DNA of 64,000 bases from Actinokineospora fastidiosa (GCF_014648415.1 NZ_BMRB01000002.1:889260-953259); one strand, 5' to 3'. Positions 17,006 through 26,186 are shown, numbered from the stretch's first letter. Translations and numbers: made by a program. The notes: generated by a model not told the origin, from the sequence alone.

Positions 17006-17961
17006 CACACCGCCTCCGCGACCACGACCCGGGGGCTGCCCGGCAGCGGCCGGACCTCCACCAGCCGCCAGCCGGTCTCGGCAAGCCAGCCGACGACCTC
17101 GGCCTCCGGGTACACCACCGTCCCGTCGATGACCAGGTACTCCCCCGCCAGCACCGGGTCGATGCGGCGGCCGTCGGCGGGGTCGAGCAGGAAGTCCAGC
17201 ACCAGCAGCGTCGCGCCGGGCTCGACCACGCCGCGGGCGACGCGGAGGAAGGTCTTGTTCTGCTCGGCGTCGAAGCGGTGGATGACGTGCTCCAGCAGCA
17301 CGGCGTCGTAGCGGCCGGGCACGTCGTCGGTGAGCGGGTCGGCCTCGTGGAAGGAGATCCGGTCGGCGACGTCGGCGGGCAGCGAGCCGGACACCATCGC
17401 CAGGAAGTCCGCCGTGCTGACGAACGCCCCGCGCAGCTCCGGGGCGCGGGCGGCCGCCTCGGCGAGGAACGCGGTGGAGAGCCCGCCGAGGTCGAGCACG
17501 TTCCGGTGTGCGGTGAAGTCGTAGTTCTCGGCGAGCATGCGCGCGTGCAGCGAGTTGTAGGTCTGCACGCCCGCCATGAACTCGCCCATGGTCGCCTCGT
17601 CCAACTGGAACGGTCCGGGCTTGGCAGTGCGCATGGACTCGGTGTAGTGCTGCCAGTGCGGGTAGCTCAGCGAGTTCCAGAACGCCAGCCACGGCCGCAG
17701 GTCCAGCCCGTCGCCGCCCGCGAGGTAGGCCGAGGTGACCTCGGTGTTGGCGTAGACGCCGTCGGCGTGGGTCACCAGGCCCATCCCGACCATGGCGTCG
17801 GCGAGGATGCGCGCGGAGCGCTCGGGCAGCCCGGCGCGCTCGGCGACCTCGGCGGCCGTGCCGGGCAGCGCGGCGAACACGCCCAGCTCCGATGCGGCGA
17901 ACAGCTGCTTGGCCGCCATGAACCCGGTGGCGGCGGCCACCAGCGGCGTCGGGTCGGTCAT
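17005..17961 (-). CDS. Class I O-methyltransferase-like protein with altered SAM motif
   Basis: A 318-residue protein built like plant/actinobacterial small-molecule O-methyltransferases: an N-terminal winged-helix dimerisation domain (AASELGVFAALPGTAAEVAE) and a C-terminal Rossmann domain with DAVLLEHVIHRF and LLVLDFLLDP. The glycine-rich SAM loop, usually DxGGGxG, reads LDLGGLSTAFL, and the following acidic ribose-binding position reads FVSTADF. Binding of S-adenosylmethionine is therefore uncertain. It overlaps the alcohol dehydrogenase (ATGA). It may be a methyltransferase, a demethylation-related protein or a pseudoenzyme. Confidence 0.78.
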   Translation of the reverse strand: MTDPTPLVAAATGFMAAKQLFAASELGVFAALPGTAAEVAERAGLPERSARILADAMVGMGLVTHADGVYANTEVTSAYLAGGDGLDLRPWLAFWNSLSYPHWQHYTESMRTAKPGPFQLDEATMGEFMAGVQTYNSLHARMLAENYDFTAHRNVLDLGGLSTAFLAEAAARAPELRGAFVSTADFLAMVSGSLPADVADRISFHEADPLTDDVPGRYDAVLLEHVIHRFDAEQNKTFLRVARGVVEPGATLLVLDFLLDPADGRRIDPVLAGEYLVIDGTVVYPEAEVVGWLAETGWRLVEVRPLPGSPRVVVAEAV

Positions 17962-19076
17962 GAGATCTCCATTCGGGGGTCGACGACGGCCTTCACGGCG
18001 GCCATCGTGGCCATGTCCTTGAGCGCGGAATCGGCGTCGGCCAGGCCGACGGGGTCGCTGAACAGCGCGTCCCACGCGAAGCGGTCGGCGAGGCCGGTGA
18101 GCAGGCGCAGGGCGCGCACGAGGTCGCCGACGTCGCCGTTGAGCGAGCCCACGACCCGCAGCTCGCGGCTCATCACCACGTCCATCGGCACCGCGGCCGC
18201 GCCCGGCCCGGCCAGGCCGACGACGACGTGGGTGCCGCGCTGGGCGCACATCAGCACGCCCTCGCGGTTGACCGTCGGCCCGCCCGCGACGTCGATCACG
18301 AGGTCCGCGCCGCGGGCCCCGGTCAGCTCCTCGACCATCGCCACCCGCTCGTCGGAGTCGGTGACGGCGGTGACGTCGATGATGGTGTCCGCGCCGAACG
18401 CGGTCGCCATCCGCAGCCTGCCGCTCGGCCCGCCCAGGGTGATCACCTGGCCCGCGCCGCCCGCCCGGGCCAGCGCGGTCGCCACCAGGCCCAGCGGGCC
18501 GGAGCCCTGCACGACGACCGTCGCACCCGGGTCGACGCCGCCCGCGTTGGCGAAGGCCCGCACGACCGTCTTGACCGCGCAGCCCGCCGACGCCGCCCAG
18601 GTGTCCGGCATGTCGTCGGCGACGACCACGCGGTGCGCGCCCGGCGGCAGGTAGGCGTACTCGGACAGGCCGCCGATGACGAACGGCCAGCGATCCGCGC
18701 GCTGGCTGAACCCGTAGCCGCGGTTGGCGCACAGCACCGGCTCGCGCAGCACGGCGCAGCCGTGGCAGTGCCCGCACACCGACTCCGACCACACCACCCG
18801 GCTGCCGATCTCGACCGGCGCGCCGAGCGCGTCCTGCCCGGCGTACGGGCCGAGGGCGACGATCTCGCCGACCATCTCGTGGCCCAGCACGATCGGCAGC
18901 GCGACGAACGGCATCGCGCCCTGCCACAGGTGCGCGTCCGTGCCGCACAGCGTGGTGGTGCGCACGCGCACGATGGCCGAGCCGGGCGGCAGCTCGTCGG
19001 GCAGCGGCACCTCGGCCAGCTCCAGCGGGGCGCCGAACTCGCGCAGCAGCGCCGCGCGGGTCACCTTGGGACGCAT
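17958..19076 (-). CDS. Zinc-dependent medium-chain alcohol dehydrogenase
   Basis: A 372-residue MDR enzyme. It has the catalytic zinc site (TTLCGTDAHLWQG, GHEMVGEI), the structural zinc lobe cysteines (CGHCHGC and downstream Cys) and the Rossmann loop GSGPLGLVA. It overlaps the dienelactone hydrolase gene by 16 bp. It should oxidise an alcohol to an aldehyde or ketone, or the reverse; the two SDR/AKR neighbours make an alcohol intermediate likely in this pathway. Confidence 0.87.
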   Translation of the reverse strand: MRPKVTRAALLREFGAPLELAEVPLPDELPPGSAIVRVRTTTLCGTDAHLWQGAMPFVALPIVLGHEMVGEIVALGPYAGQDALGAPVEIGSRVVWSESVCGHCHGCAVLREPVLCANRGYGFSQRADRWPFVIGGLSEYAYLPPGAHRVVVADDMPDTWAASAGCAVKTVVRAFANAGGVDPGATVVVQGSGPLGLVATALARAGGAGQVITLGGPSGRLRMATAFGADTIIDVTAVTDSDERVAMVEELTGARGADLVIDVAGGPTVNREGVLMCAQRGTHVVVGLAGPGAAAVPMDVVMSRELRVVGSLNGDVGDLVRALRLLTGLADRFAWDALFSDPVGLADADSALKDMATMAAVKAVVDPRMEIS

Positions 19077-19807
19077 GCCTGCTCCTCGATGAAGGAGAGC
19101 ACCCGGCCCCACGCGTCGGCGGCGTTGGCGGCCTGGTCGGGCAGCGCGCCGTCGAAGAAGGAGTGCGGGGCCCCGGGGTAGAGGTGGAAGTCGTGCGGGA
19201 CACCGGCATCGGTGAGGCGGCGGTCGAAGTCGCGCGCCTCGTCCTCGGAGGTGAGCGGGTCCGCGCCCGCGGCGAGCACGAGCAGCGGCGCCCGCATCCG
19301 CGGGATGAGGTCGGCGCACTCGACCGGCCTGCCGTAGAAGCCGACCACGCCCGCGAGCCGGGGATCGATCGCGGACTGCGCCCACGACATCGCCCCGCCC
19401 AGGCAGAAGCCGACGGTGAACAGCGAGTCCACCCCGTCATCGGCCAGCCGGTCGAGCGCGGCGGCGATGTCGGCGCGGGTGTGCTCGGGCCGCAGCTTGG
19501 CGACATGGCCGAACCCGTCGAAATCCGGGCCGCGGTCGTCGTCGGCGGCGACGCGGCCGTAGTAGTCCAGCGCGAGTGCGGTCACGCCCGCCTCGGCGAA
19601 GCGCCGGGCCAGGTCGCGGTAGAACTCGTGCAGGCCACGCACGTCCGGCAGCAGCACCACCCCCGCGCCGGAGGGCCGCTCGGGCACCGCCCGGTAGGCG
19701 AGGAAGCGCGCGCCGTCGGCCGCGGTGATCCGCAGCTCCCCGGCCTCGGCCACCGCCCCCGCCGTCCCCGGGAGGGCGGGCGGGCGCGACTGGTCACCGT
19801 GACACAT
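19061..19807 (-). CDS. Dienelactone hydrolase family protein
   Basis: A 248-residue alpha/beta hydrolase with a cysteine nucleophile (GFCLGGAMSW), Asp (AAGADPLTSEDE) and His (GAPHSFFDG), the Cys-Asp-His triad of dienelactone hydrolases. VVLLPDVRGLHEF is the oxyanion strand. Classical members open dienelactones in chlorocatechol degradation; here the substrate may be any lactone or activated ester of the pathway. The permease gene lies 15 bp upstream. Confidence 0.87.
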   Translation of the reverse strand: MCHGDQSRPPALPGTAGAVAEAGELRITAADGARFLAYRAVPERPSGAGVVLLPDVRGLHEFYRDLARRFAEAGVTALALDYYGRVAADDDRGPDFDGFGHVAKLRPEHTRADIAAALDRLADDGVDSLFTVGFCLGGAMSWAQSAIDPRLAGVVGFYGRPVECADLIPRMRAPLLVLAAGADPLTSEDEARDFDRRLTDAGVPHDFHLYPGAPHSFFDGALPDQAANAADAWGRVLSFIEEQACVPR

Positions 19808-19822
19808 CGGTTCGTTCCTTTC

Positions 19823-20686
19823 TCACGCCGGCTCGTCCCAGCGGTCCCGGCGCCGCGTCCACACCAGGACGACGAGGATCACCAGGAACGGCAGGACGCC
19901 GCGGTACTGCTGGAGTTGGGTGACGGTGCTGGCCAGGCCCTGGAGCACGCCGAGGCCGACGCCGCCGACGAAGGTCCACGCGAAGCTGCTGAACCCGCCG
20001 ATGAGGGCGGCGGCCAGCGCCGGGGTGATGAGCAGGGTCTGGGAGCTGAAGTCGCTGGCCAGCTGCGGGGCGACGATCATGATGGCCAGGGCGCTGGCCG
20101 CGCCCGCCGAGCCCCACACGACCATCGACAGGCGCGGCACGCGCACCCCGATCAGCTCGGCGGTCGTGGGCCGCTCGGCCATCGCGCGCAGCAGCAGTCC
20201 CAGGCGGGTGTGCCGCAGCAGCAGCGCGGGGCCGACGGCGAACAGCACGGCCAGCGCCATCGTCAGCACGGCGGTCCAGGTGACGACCACGCCGCCGACG
20301 GTCAGCGCGGGCCCGTCGAACGGGCTGGGGAACCGGCGCGGGTGCTGGGCGCCGAACAGCCGCAGCCCGAGCGCGACCAGTCCGGTGTAGACGGCGATCG
20401 TGACCGCCGCCTTCACGCCCTCGCCCGCCTCGGCGAACCAGCGGACCATCACCACGCCGAGGCCCATGTGCAGCAGCGCGGCGACGGCCAGCCCGGCGGG
20501 CACCGCCAGCGGCAGCGGCAGCCCGGCCTCGTAGAGCACGACCATGGCGAAGGCGCCGAACGCGCCCACGGCGGCCTGCGCGAAGTTCACCACCGCGACG
20601 AGCCGGTAGGTCAGCAGGGTGGACAGGCCCATCAGGGCGTACGCCCCGCCGGTGGCCAGCCCGGCGATGGCCGCGGAGACCAGCAC
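19823..20686 (-). CDS. Branched-chain-type ABC transporter permease (LivH-like)
   Basis: A 287-residue polytopic protein with about eight hydrophobic segments and the LivH landmarks GLATGGAYALMGL near the N terminus, NFAQAAVGAFGAF, and the EAA-like loop LLLRAMAERPTTAELIGV. It starts at GTG 20686, two bases after the binding-protein stop. With the next three upstream genes it forms a HAAT-family importer, a class that commonly takes up amino acids, amides, urea or aromatic acids. Confidence 0.9.
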   Translation of the reverse strand: MLVSAAIAGLATGGAYALMGLSTLLTYRLVAVVNFAQAAVGAFGAFAMVVLYEAGLPLPLAVPAGLAVAALLHMGLGVVMVRWFAEAGEGVKAAVTIAVYTGLVALGLRLFGAQHPRRFPSPFDGPALTVGGVVVTWTAVLTMALAVLFAVGPALLLRHTRLGLLLRAMAERPTTAELIGVRVPRLSMVVWGSAGAASALAIMIVAPQLASDFSSQTLLITPALAAALIGGFSSFAWTFVGGVGLGVLQGLASTVTQLQQYRGVLPFLVILVVLVWTRRRDRWDEPA

Positions 20687-20687
20687 C

Positions 20688-21842
20688 TCAGCCTCCCGCG
20701 GGGATGGTGATGAACTCGTCGCTGGCCACGACCCACTTGGTGCCGTCGAGGCGGACCATCTTCGAGGCCTGGTTGGGCGCGTGCGACTCGCCTGTGCCGA
20801 AGGTGAACGGCGTGCCCAGCATCGGGTGCTCGATGGGCGCCATGCCCCGCAGCGCGGCGTTGACCGACTCGCGGGTCACCTCGCCCTCGATCGTCCTGAG
20901 CACGTCGACGAGGAACTTGGCCGCCAGGTAGCCGCCCTGGGAGAACGCCGTCGCGGGCTGCTGGGCCCGGTTCACCGTGTCCCGCCACGCCGCGTTGGCC
21001 GGGCTCTCCACGGTGTAGGGCTCGAACTCGCTGCCCGCGTGCACCTTCAGGCCGAGCCCGCCGACGGCGGTGGCCACGCTGTCGGTGTAGGCCGGGGCGA
21101 GCAGCAGAAAGTTCACATCGGACATCCCCTGCGTCTTCGCCGCCTGCAGCCACGGCACGACCAGCTGCTCGGCCGGGTTGAACAGGATGGCGTCGCAGCC
21201 CGCCTGCTTGGCCTTGAGCAGGTACGGGGTGAGGTCCCCGCTCTGCTGCACGGTCATGTCGTTGACGACGAGCTTCTGCCCGCTGATCCGCTCCCAGTCG
21301 CCGAGGGCCTGCTTGATGGCGTCCTCGCTGCCGGGCAGCACGACGGTGAAGTTGCAGACCGCCTTGGCGTCCAGCTCCTCGGACGCGTAGAGCAGCACGG
21401 CGGTCATCAGGGTGAACGGGCCGACGTTGACCGGGGCGATGTTGGGGCTCTGGAAGCACTTCGGGCTGGCCGCGACGGCCATGATCGAGCTGATGTCGGA
21501 CTGCCGGTAGAAGGCGTCGTTGACGTCGCAGTCGGTGAAGCTGGCCGAGGCGGCCATCGCCACCACGCCCTCGCTGTCGAGTTCGCGGGCGACCTGCGCG
21601 GTGCGCTGCGGGTTGCCCGCGTCGTCCTTGACGATGAACTCGATCTTCTTGCCGTTGACGCCCCCGGCCTCGTTGGCGTCGTCGAACACGCGCTGCGCGG
21701 TCCTGACGACCTCGGCGGTGATGAAGTTGCCGGTGAGCCCGGCGATCGCGCCGATCCTGATCGTGTCGTCGGAGGTCGAGCAGCCCGCCAGCGCCGTGGC
21801 GGCGAGCGCGGCCGACAGCGCGGTCGCGAGGTGCGCTCTCAT
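20688..21842 (-). CDS. ABC transporter substrate-binding lipoprotein (HAAT family)
   Basis: A 384-residue lipoprotein: signal peptide of about 20 residues with lipobox LAGC (Cys21), then a periplasmic-binding-protein type I fold (IRIGAIAGLTGNF, ANEAGGVNGKKIEFIVKDD, FNPAEQLVVPWLQ). The GVNG and early GLTG motifs are typical of branched-chain amino acid/amide binding proteins. The ligand is unknown; the surrounding amidase and amine oxidase genes suggest an aromatic amide or amine. ATG overlaps the upstream fused permease-ATPase gene (ATGA). Confidence 0.9.
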   Translation of the reverse strand: MRAHLATALSAALAATALAGCSTSDDTIRIGAIAGLTGNFITAEVVRTAQRVFDDANEAGGVNGKKIEFIVKDDAGNPQRTAQVARELDSEGVVAMAASASFTDCDVNDAFYRQSDISSIMAVAASPKCFQSPNIAPVNVGPFTLMTAVLLYASEELDAKAVCNFTVVLPGSEDAIKQALGDWERISGQKLVVNDMTVQQSGDLTPYLLKAKQAGCDAILFNPAEQLVVPWLQAAKTQGMSDVNFLLLAPAYTDSVATAVGGLGLKVHAGSEFEPYTVESPANAAWRDTVNRAQQPATAFSQGGYLAAKFLVDVLRTIEGEVTRESVNAALRGMAPIEHPMLGTPFTFGTGESHAPNQASKMVRLDGTKWVVASDEFITIPAGG

Positions 21843-23563
21843 GAGGTCTCCTTGGAGGTGGTGGGGGCGGTGCCGAGGTAGGCGGAGATGACGGCGGGGT
21901 CGGACAGCACCCGCTCCGGCGGCCCGGCGGCGATGACCCGGCCGAAGTCGAGGACGACGACGATGTCGCAGGTGGACCTGACCAGCTCGATGTCGTGCTC
22001 GACCAGCAGGACGGCGCTGCCGAAGCGCTCGGGGATCTCGGCGAGGCGCTGCTGGAGCAGCCGCGTCTCGCTCGCGGAGTGGCCCGCGGCGGGCTCGTCG
22101 AGCAGCAGCACCGGGGGCCTGCCCGCGGCCAGGCCCGCGACCTCCAGCAGCCTGCGGGTGGCCACGTCCACGGTGTCCACCGGGACGTCGGCGGCCGGGC
22201 AGCCGAAGAGGGCCAGCTGCTCGTCGATCTCCTCGGCCGTCAGCGGCTTGCCCGCCGCGACCTGCAGGAACATGCCGACGGTGAGGGTGGTGGGCACGCG
22301 CAGCTGCTGGAAGCTGCGGCGCAGCCCGGCCCGGGCGCGCCGGTGGGCGGGCAGGGCGTCCACCGGCGCGCCGCCGAGCAGGACCGTGCCCTCGTACTGC
22401 CCGGTGAAGCCGGTGACGGTGTTGATGAAGGTGGACTTGCCCGCGCCGTTCGGGCCCACCAGGCCGACCACGCTGCCCTTGGGGACGACCAGGTCGACCC
22501 CGTCGACGGCGGTCAGCGCGCCGAACCGCACGCGCAGGCCGCGGACCTCCAGCGCGGGCTCGCTGTCGGTGACCGCGCGCAGCCGCATGGGGATCAGCGG
22601 GGGCGGCGGGACCGACGGCGGCGCGGGCGGGTTCTTCGCCGCCTTCTTCTGCCTGCGCTGTGCGCGGAGCAGGTCGGTCTGGCTGCCGCCGAGGCGCAGC
22701 ACCTGGACCGCGGCGACGCCGAAGAACAGCGCGGCGAGGTCCTGCGGGATGCCGACGGCGTCGATCAGCACCGGGAACACCGCGCCGAGCAGGCCGCCCG
22801 CGATCGCGCCCTCGATGTTGTTGGTGCCGACGAACAGCGCGATGGCGAACATGGCGACCGAGGCGAACGCGGCGAAGTTTCCCGCGGCGACGATGCCGAG
22901 CTGCCCGGCCATCAGCCCGCCGCCGACGCCCGCGACGAACGCGCTGAGCGCGAACGCGGTCAGCTTGCCGCGCACGACGCTGATGCCGTGGGCGGCGGCG
23001 GCGCGCTCGGAGTGGCGGATCTCGGCGAGCGCGCCGCCGACGCGGCTGCGGTCGAGGAACCACAGCCCGACGAAGATCAGCGCGACCACGGCGACGGTGA
23101 AGACGAAGTAGGAGCTGTCGTCGGTCAGCCCTGCGGGCCGCCGGACCAGCTGGAAGGTGTCCTGGCCGGGGAAGGCGATGCCGGTGAACACCACGTCCAG
23201 CGCGGTGGCGAAGGCGAACGTGGCGACCGCCAGGTTCACCCCGCGCAGCCGCAGCGCGGGCAGCCCGATGAGGACGCCCGCCACGACGGCGGCCAGCCCG
23301 CCCAGCAGCAGCCACACGACGAACCCGCCGGGCACGTCGGCGACGTTGGCCCAGCCGACCGTCCACGCGCCGATGGCCGCGAAGCTGAGCTGGCACAGCG
23401 CGATGACCCCGGCCCGGCCGGTGATGAGGCCGTAGCTCTGCATGAACACGGTGGACACCGCCGCGCTGGTCAGCAGGAACAGCACGTAGTTGGAGGCGAA
23501 CCCGGCCACCAGGCCGGTGAGGATCGCGGTGGCCGCCAGGGCGATCGTGATCGGGTGACGCAT
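21839..23563 (-). CDS. Fused ABC permease-ATPase (LivM-LivG)
   Basis: A 574-residue fusion. Residues about 1-300 are a LivM-like permease (GRAGVIALCQLSFAAIGAW, LRLRGVNLAVATFAFAT, EIRHSERAAAAHGI). After a Lys/Pro-rich linker, residues about 330-574 are a LivG-like ATPase: Walker A GPNGAGKST, Walker B VLLLDEPAAG, switch His in VEHDIE. The ABC signature, normally LSGGQ or LPYGQ, is not present; the aligned stretch reads VDVATRRLLEVAGLAAG. ATP closure may then rely on the LivF partner, whose signature is intact. Confidence 0.87.
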   Translation of the reverse strand: MRHPITIALAATAILTGLVAGFASNYVLFLLTSAAVSTVFMQSYGLITGRAGVIALCQLSFAAIGAWTVGWANVADVPGGFVVWLLLGGLAAVVAGVLIGLPALRLRGVNLAVATFAFATALDVVFTGIAFPGQDTFQLVRRPAGLTDDSSYFVFTVAVVALIFVGLWFLDRSRVGGALAEIRHSERAAAAHGISVVRGKLTAFALSAFVAGVGGGLMAGQLGIVAAGNFAAFASVAMFAIALFVGTNNIEGAIAGGLLGAVFPVLIDAVGIPQDLAALFFGVAAVQVLRLGGSQTDLLRAQRRQKKAAKNPPAPPSVPPPPLIPMRLRAVTDSEPALEVRGLRVRFGALTAVDGVDLVVPKGSVVGLVGPNGAGKSTFINTVTGFTGQYEGTVLLGGAPVDALPAHRRARAGLRRSFQQLRVPTTLTVGMFLQVAAGKPLTAEEIDEQLALFGCPAADVPVDTVDVATRRLLEVAGLAAGRPPVLLLDEPAAGHSASETRLLQQRLAEIPERFGSAVLLVEHDIELVRSTCDIVVVLDFGRVIAAGPPERVLSDPAVISAYLGTAPTTSKETS

Positions 23564-23565
23564 GC

Positions 23566-24279
23566 TCACACCCCGCTTCCGGTGGTCGACTCGCCGAGGT
23601 AGAGCGCGCGCAGCAGGGAGTCGTCCGAGCGCAGCGCGGCGCCGTCGCCCGCGAAGACGATCTCCCCTCGGGCCATGACGTAGGCGCGGTCGGCGATGCC
23701 GAGCGCCAGCGCGGCGAACTGCTCGACGAGCAGCACTCCCATGCCGTCGTCGGCCAGCGCGCGCAGCGCGGCGGCCAGCCGCTCGACCACGATCGGGCCG
23801 AGGCCCAGCGACATCTCGTCGATGAGCAGGACCTTGGGCTCGCCGAGCAGGGCCCGGCCGACCACCAGCATCTGCTGCTCGCCGCCGGAGAGCAGCCCGG
23901 CGGGGGCGTCGATCTGCTTGCGCAGTTCGGGGAACAGGTCGAGCACCCGGTCCGGCGACCGCCCCGGCCCGCAGGCGACCAGCAGGTTCTCCCGGGCGGT
24001 GAGGTCGGCGAAGACGCCGCGGTTCTGCTCGACGTGGGCGAGCCCGGCGCGGGCGCGCCGCCAGGCGCGCATCCGGTCCACCCTGCGCCCCTCGACGGCG
24101 ATCTCGCCCCGGGCGATCGGGATGGCCCCCGACACCCCTTCCAGCAGGGTGGTCTTCCCGGCGCCGTTCGCGCCGAGCAGGACGGTCACCGAGCCGGGGT
24201 CCACCAGCAGCGAGACGCCGCGCACGACGGCCAGCCCGGCCCGTTCGACGTCGACGTCCGCAATGGACAGAACACTCAC
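23566..24279 (-). CDS. ABC transporter ATPase (LivF-like)
   Basis: A 237-residue ATPase with Walker A LGANGAGKTT, Q-loop region VEQNRGVF, signature LLSGGEQQML, Walker B VLLIDEMSLGL and the LivF-type switch LLVEQF in place of a histidine. It starts at GTG 24279, 14 bp after the copper amine oxidase stop, so the importer is co-transcribed with the oxidase. It pairs with the fused LivM-LivG protein. Confidence 0.91.
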   Translation of the reverse strand: MSVLSIADVDVERAGLAVVRGVSLLVDPGSVTVLLGANGAGKTTLLEGVSGAIPIARGEIAVEGRRVDRMRAWRRARAGLAHVEQNRGVFADLTARENLLVACGPGRSPDRVLDLFPELRKQIDAPAGLLSGGEQQMLVVGRALLGEPKVLLIDEMSLGLGPIVVERLAAALRALADDGMGVLLVEQFAALALGIADRAYVMARGEIVFAGDGAALRSDDSLLRALYLGESTTGSGV

Positions 24280-24293
24280 TTATCCACCGCCTG

Positions 24294-26186
24294 TCAGGGG
24301 TTGCCGGGCGACTGGCCCGGTGTTGGGTGGTTGGGACAGCCAACTCCGGTCCCGGGGGCGGGGCGGTCCGTAGAAATACCGAAATCGGCGGCCGGGTTGC
24401 GGTCGCGGAAGCCGACCGGGCGCAGGTGGAAGCCGCTGTGGTCCACCGGCATGACCGGCCAGTCCTCCGGCCGGGGCACGTGCGTCGGGCCGAAGACGTG
24501 CCAGAGCACCAGGTCGGTCTCGACGAGGTCGCGGTCCTGCGCGGTCCACTTGGGCAGCCCCGCGCCGCCGGGGTGCTGGTTGGGGTAGTCGCCCGCCGGA
24601 TAGCGCTCGGCCGGGTCGTAGCGGGTGACCCACAGGTGCCTGGTGGCGAACGCGGCACGCGCGGTGACGGTCGCGTCGGGCTGGGCGAGCAGGGTCGGCC
24701 CCGGGCGCGGGACGAGCTGGTAGGCCCGCGGCTTGCCGAGCCGGTTGGTCTCGGTGCCGGTCACCAGCCAGGTCCGCCCGCGCGCCGGGTCGGCCAGGCG
24801 GGCGGCCCGGGACTCCCGGTCCAGGACCGTGCTCCGGGTGGTGAAGGCGTTGCCGTACGGGTTGTCCGGGCCTGCGGGCACGCCGACGAGGTCGACCTCG
24901 GTGACGGTGTTGCCCCCGCCCGCGACGTCCATGTCCAGCCGGGCGCAGAACAGGTGCTGATGCACGGGCGCGGTCAGGCCGGGAGCGATCGGCGCGGCGT
25001 ACGGGGTCTCCTCCCCCGCCGCGGCGAAGACGACGCCGGTGGCCTTGGCCTCCAGCTCGATCGTGCCGTCGGGGTAGAAGTACCAGAAGAAGCCGTAGTC
25101 GTAGTTGCCGATGGTGCTGAAGAAGGAGACGACCAGCCTGCGGGAGCGCAGCGTGTCGGCGGCGCCGGTCAGGATGTTGGTGTGCTTCCAGAGGACGCCG
25201 TGGTCCTCCTCGTGCAGGCAGATCGCCTGCGGGATCGTCACGGGACGGCAGTGGTCGTCGGCGACGACGGCGTCGAGGTAGTGGATGACGCCGAGGCAGT
25301 CGCAGCCCAGCCGCAGCGAGTTGGCGTTCTTGCCCAGCAGGTACTCGCCCGCGTCGAAATAGCTGATCCAGTGCCGGTAGGGCGACGGGTCGCCGTAGGG
25401 GACGACCATCTCGGCGATCGCGGCGCGGTGCAGCACGGGGTCGCCGCCGAACTCGACGCGGTGCAGGGTCAGGCCCTCACGGGCGGAGAACCCGACGCGC
25501 AGCCGCCACTCGCCCCAGGTGATCTCGTGGCCGTCGACGGTGAAGCTCACGCCCTCGGGCTGGGTGATGGAGATCGGGCGGAAGGGGTCGTGCGAGCGGT
25601 AGTTGCCGTGCTCGGCGGGGATGGGCGTGTCGCCGTCGTCGCGCACGTTCAGCACCTCGCCGGTGATCAGGTCGACCTCGGCGATCAGGCCCTCCACCGG
25701 GTGCGCCCACGGGCTGTCGTCGACGTGGTCGCGCAGGAAGGTGAGCGTGCGCAGGATGCGGCGGCCGTGCTCGGCGGGCCTGCCGAAGTGGCCGGGCGAC
25801 AGCGGGGCGAGGAAGACCAGGTCGAACTCGGTAACGCCGCGCCTGCGCATGGCCGCCTGCCAGCGCGGATCGGCCCGGACGAGGTCGGCGCACCGGTCGT
25901 ACTCGGCGAACAGGATGGGCGGCTGGCCGTCGCGGGCGGGGTCGAGGTCGCGGACGGACTCGACAGCGCCCGCCGCGAGGTCGACCACCGCCTCGGCGGC
26001 CGCGCCGGTGGCGGTGTCGAGCAGGACGGCGAGCGCGCGCCGCGGCGCCGTGCCCCGGCGGGGCGGCTCCACCGGGAGCACGCTGGGGAACCGGGTGTGC
26101 TCGCCGACCCGCCCCTCGGCCACGAGCACGGCCCGGACCTGGGCGATCTCGGCCGCGCTGAGCGGATCGAGCGGGTGGGGTGTCAT
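24294..26186 (-). CDS. Copper-containing amine oxidase (topaquinone enzyme, AGAO type)
   Basis: A 630-residue copper amine oxidase. The topaquinone precursor is Tyr362 in TIGNYDYGFFW; the catalytic base is Asp278 in YFDAGEYLLGKN; copper ligands are His409 and His411 (VHQHLF) and the His in FGPTHVPRPEDW. The C-terminal motifs are closest to the Arthrobacter phenylethylamine/histamine oxidases. It would convert a primary amine plus O2 and water to aldehyde, ammonia and H2O2. No signal peptide is seen. It is the first gene of a 12-gene operon and has no clear ribosome-binding site before the ATG, so the transcript may be leaderless. Confidence 0.92.
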   Translation of the reverse strand: MTPHPLDPLSAAEIAQVRAVLVAEGRVGEHTRFPSVLPVEPPRRGTAPRRALAVLLDTATGAAAEAVVDLAAGAVESVRDLDPARDGQPPILFAEYDRCADLVRADPRWQAAMRRRGVTEFDLVFLAPLSPGHFGRPAEHGRRILRTLTFLRDHVDDSPWAHPVEGLIAEVDLITGEVLNVRDDGDTPIPAEHGNYRSHDPFRPISITQPEGVSFTVDGHEITWGEWRLRVGFSAREGLTLHRVEFGGDPVLHRAAIAEMVVPYGDPSPYRHWISYFDAGEYLLGKNANSLRLGCDCLGVIHYLDAVVADDHCRPVTIPQAICLHEEDHGVLWKHTNILTGAADTLRSRRLVVSFFSTIGNYDYGFFWYFYPDGTIELEAKATGVVFAAAGEETPYAAPIAPGLTAPVHQHLFCARLDMDVAGGGNTVTEVDLVGVPAGPDNPYGNAFTTRSTVLDRESRAARLADPARGRTWLVTGTETNRLGKPRAYQLVPRPGPTLLAQPDATVTARAAFATRHLWVTRYDPAERYPAGDYPNQHPGGAGLPKWTAQDRDLVETDLVLWHVFGPTHVPRPEDWPVMPVDHSGFHLRPVGFRDRNPAADFGISTDRPAPGTGVGCPNHPTPGQSPGNP

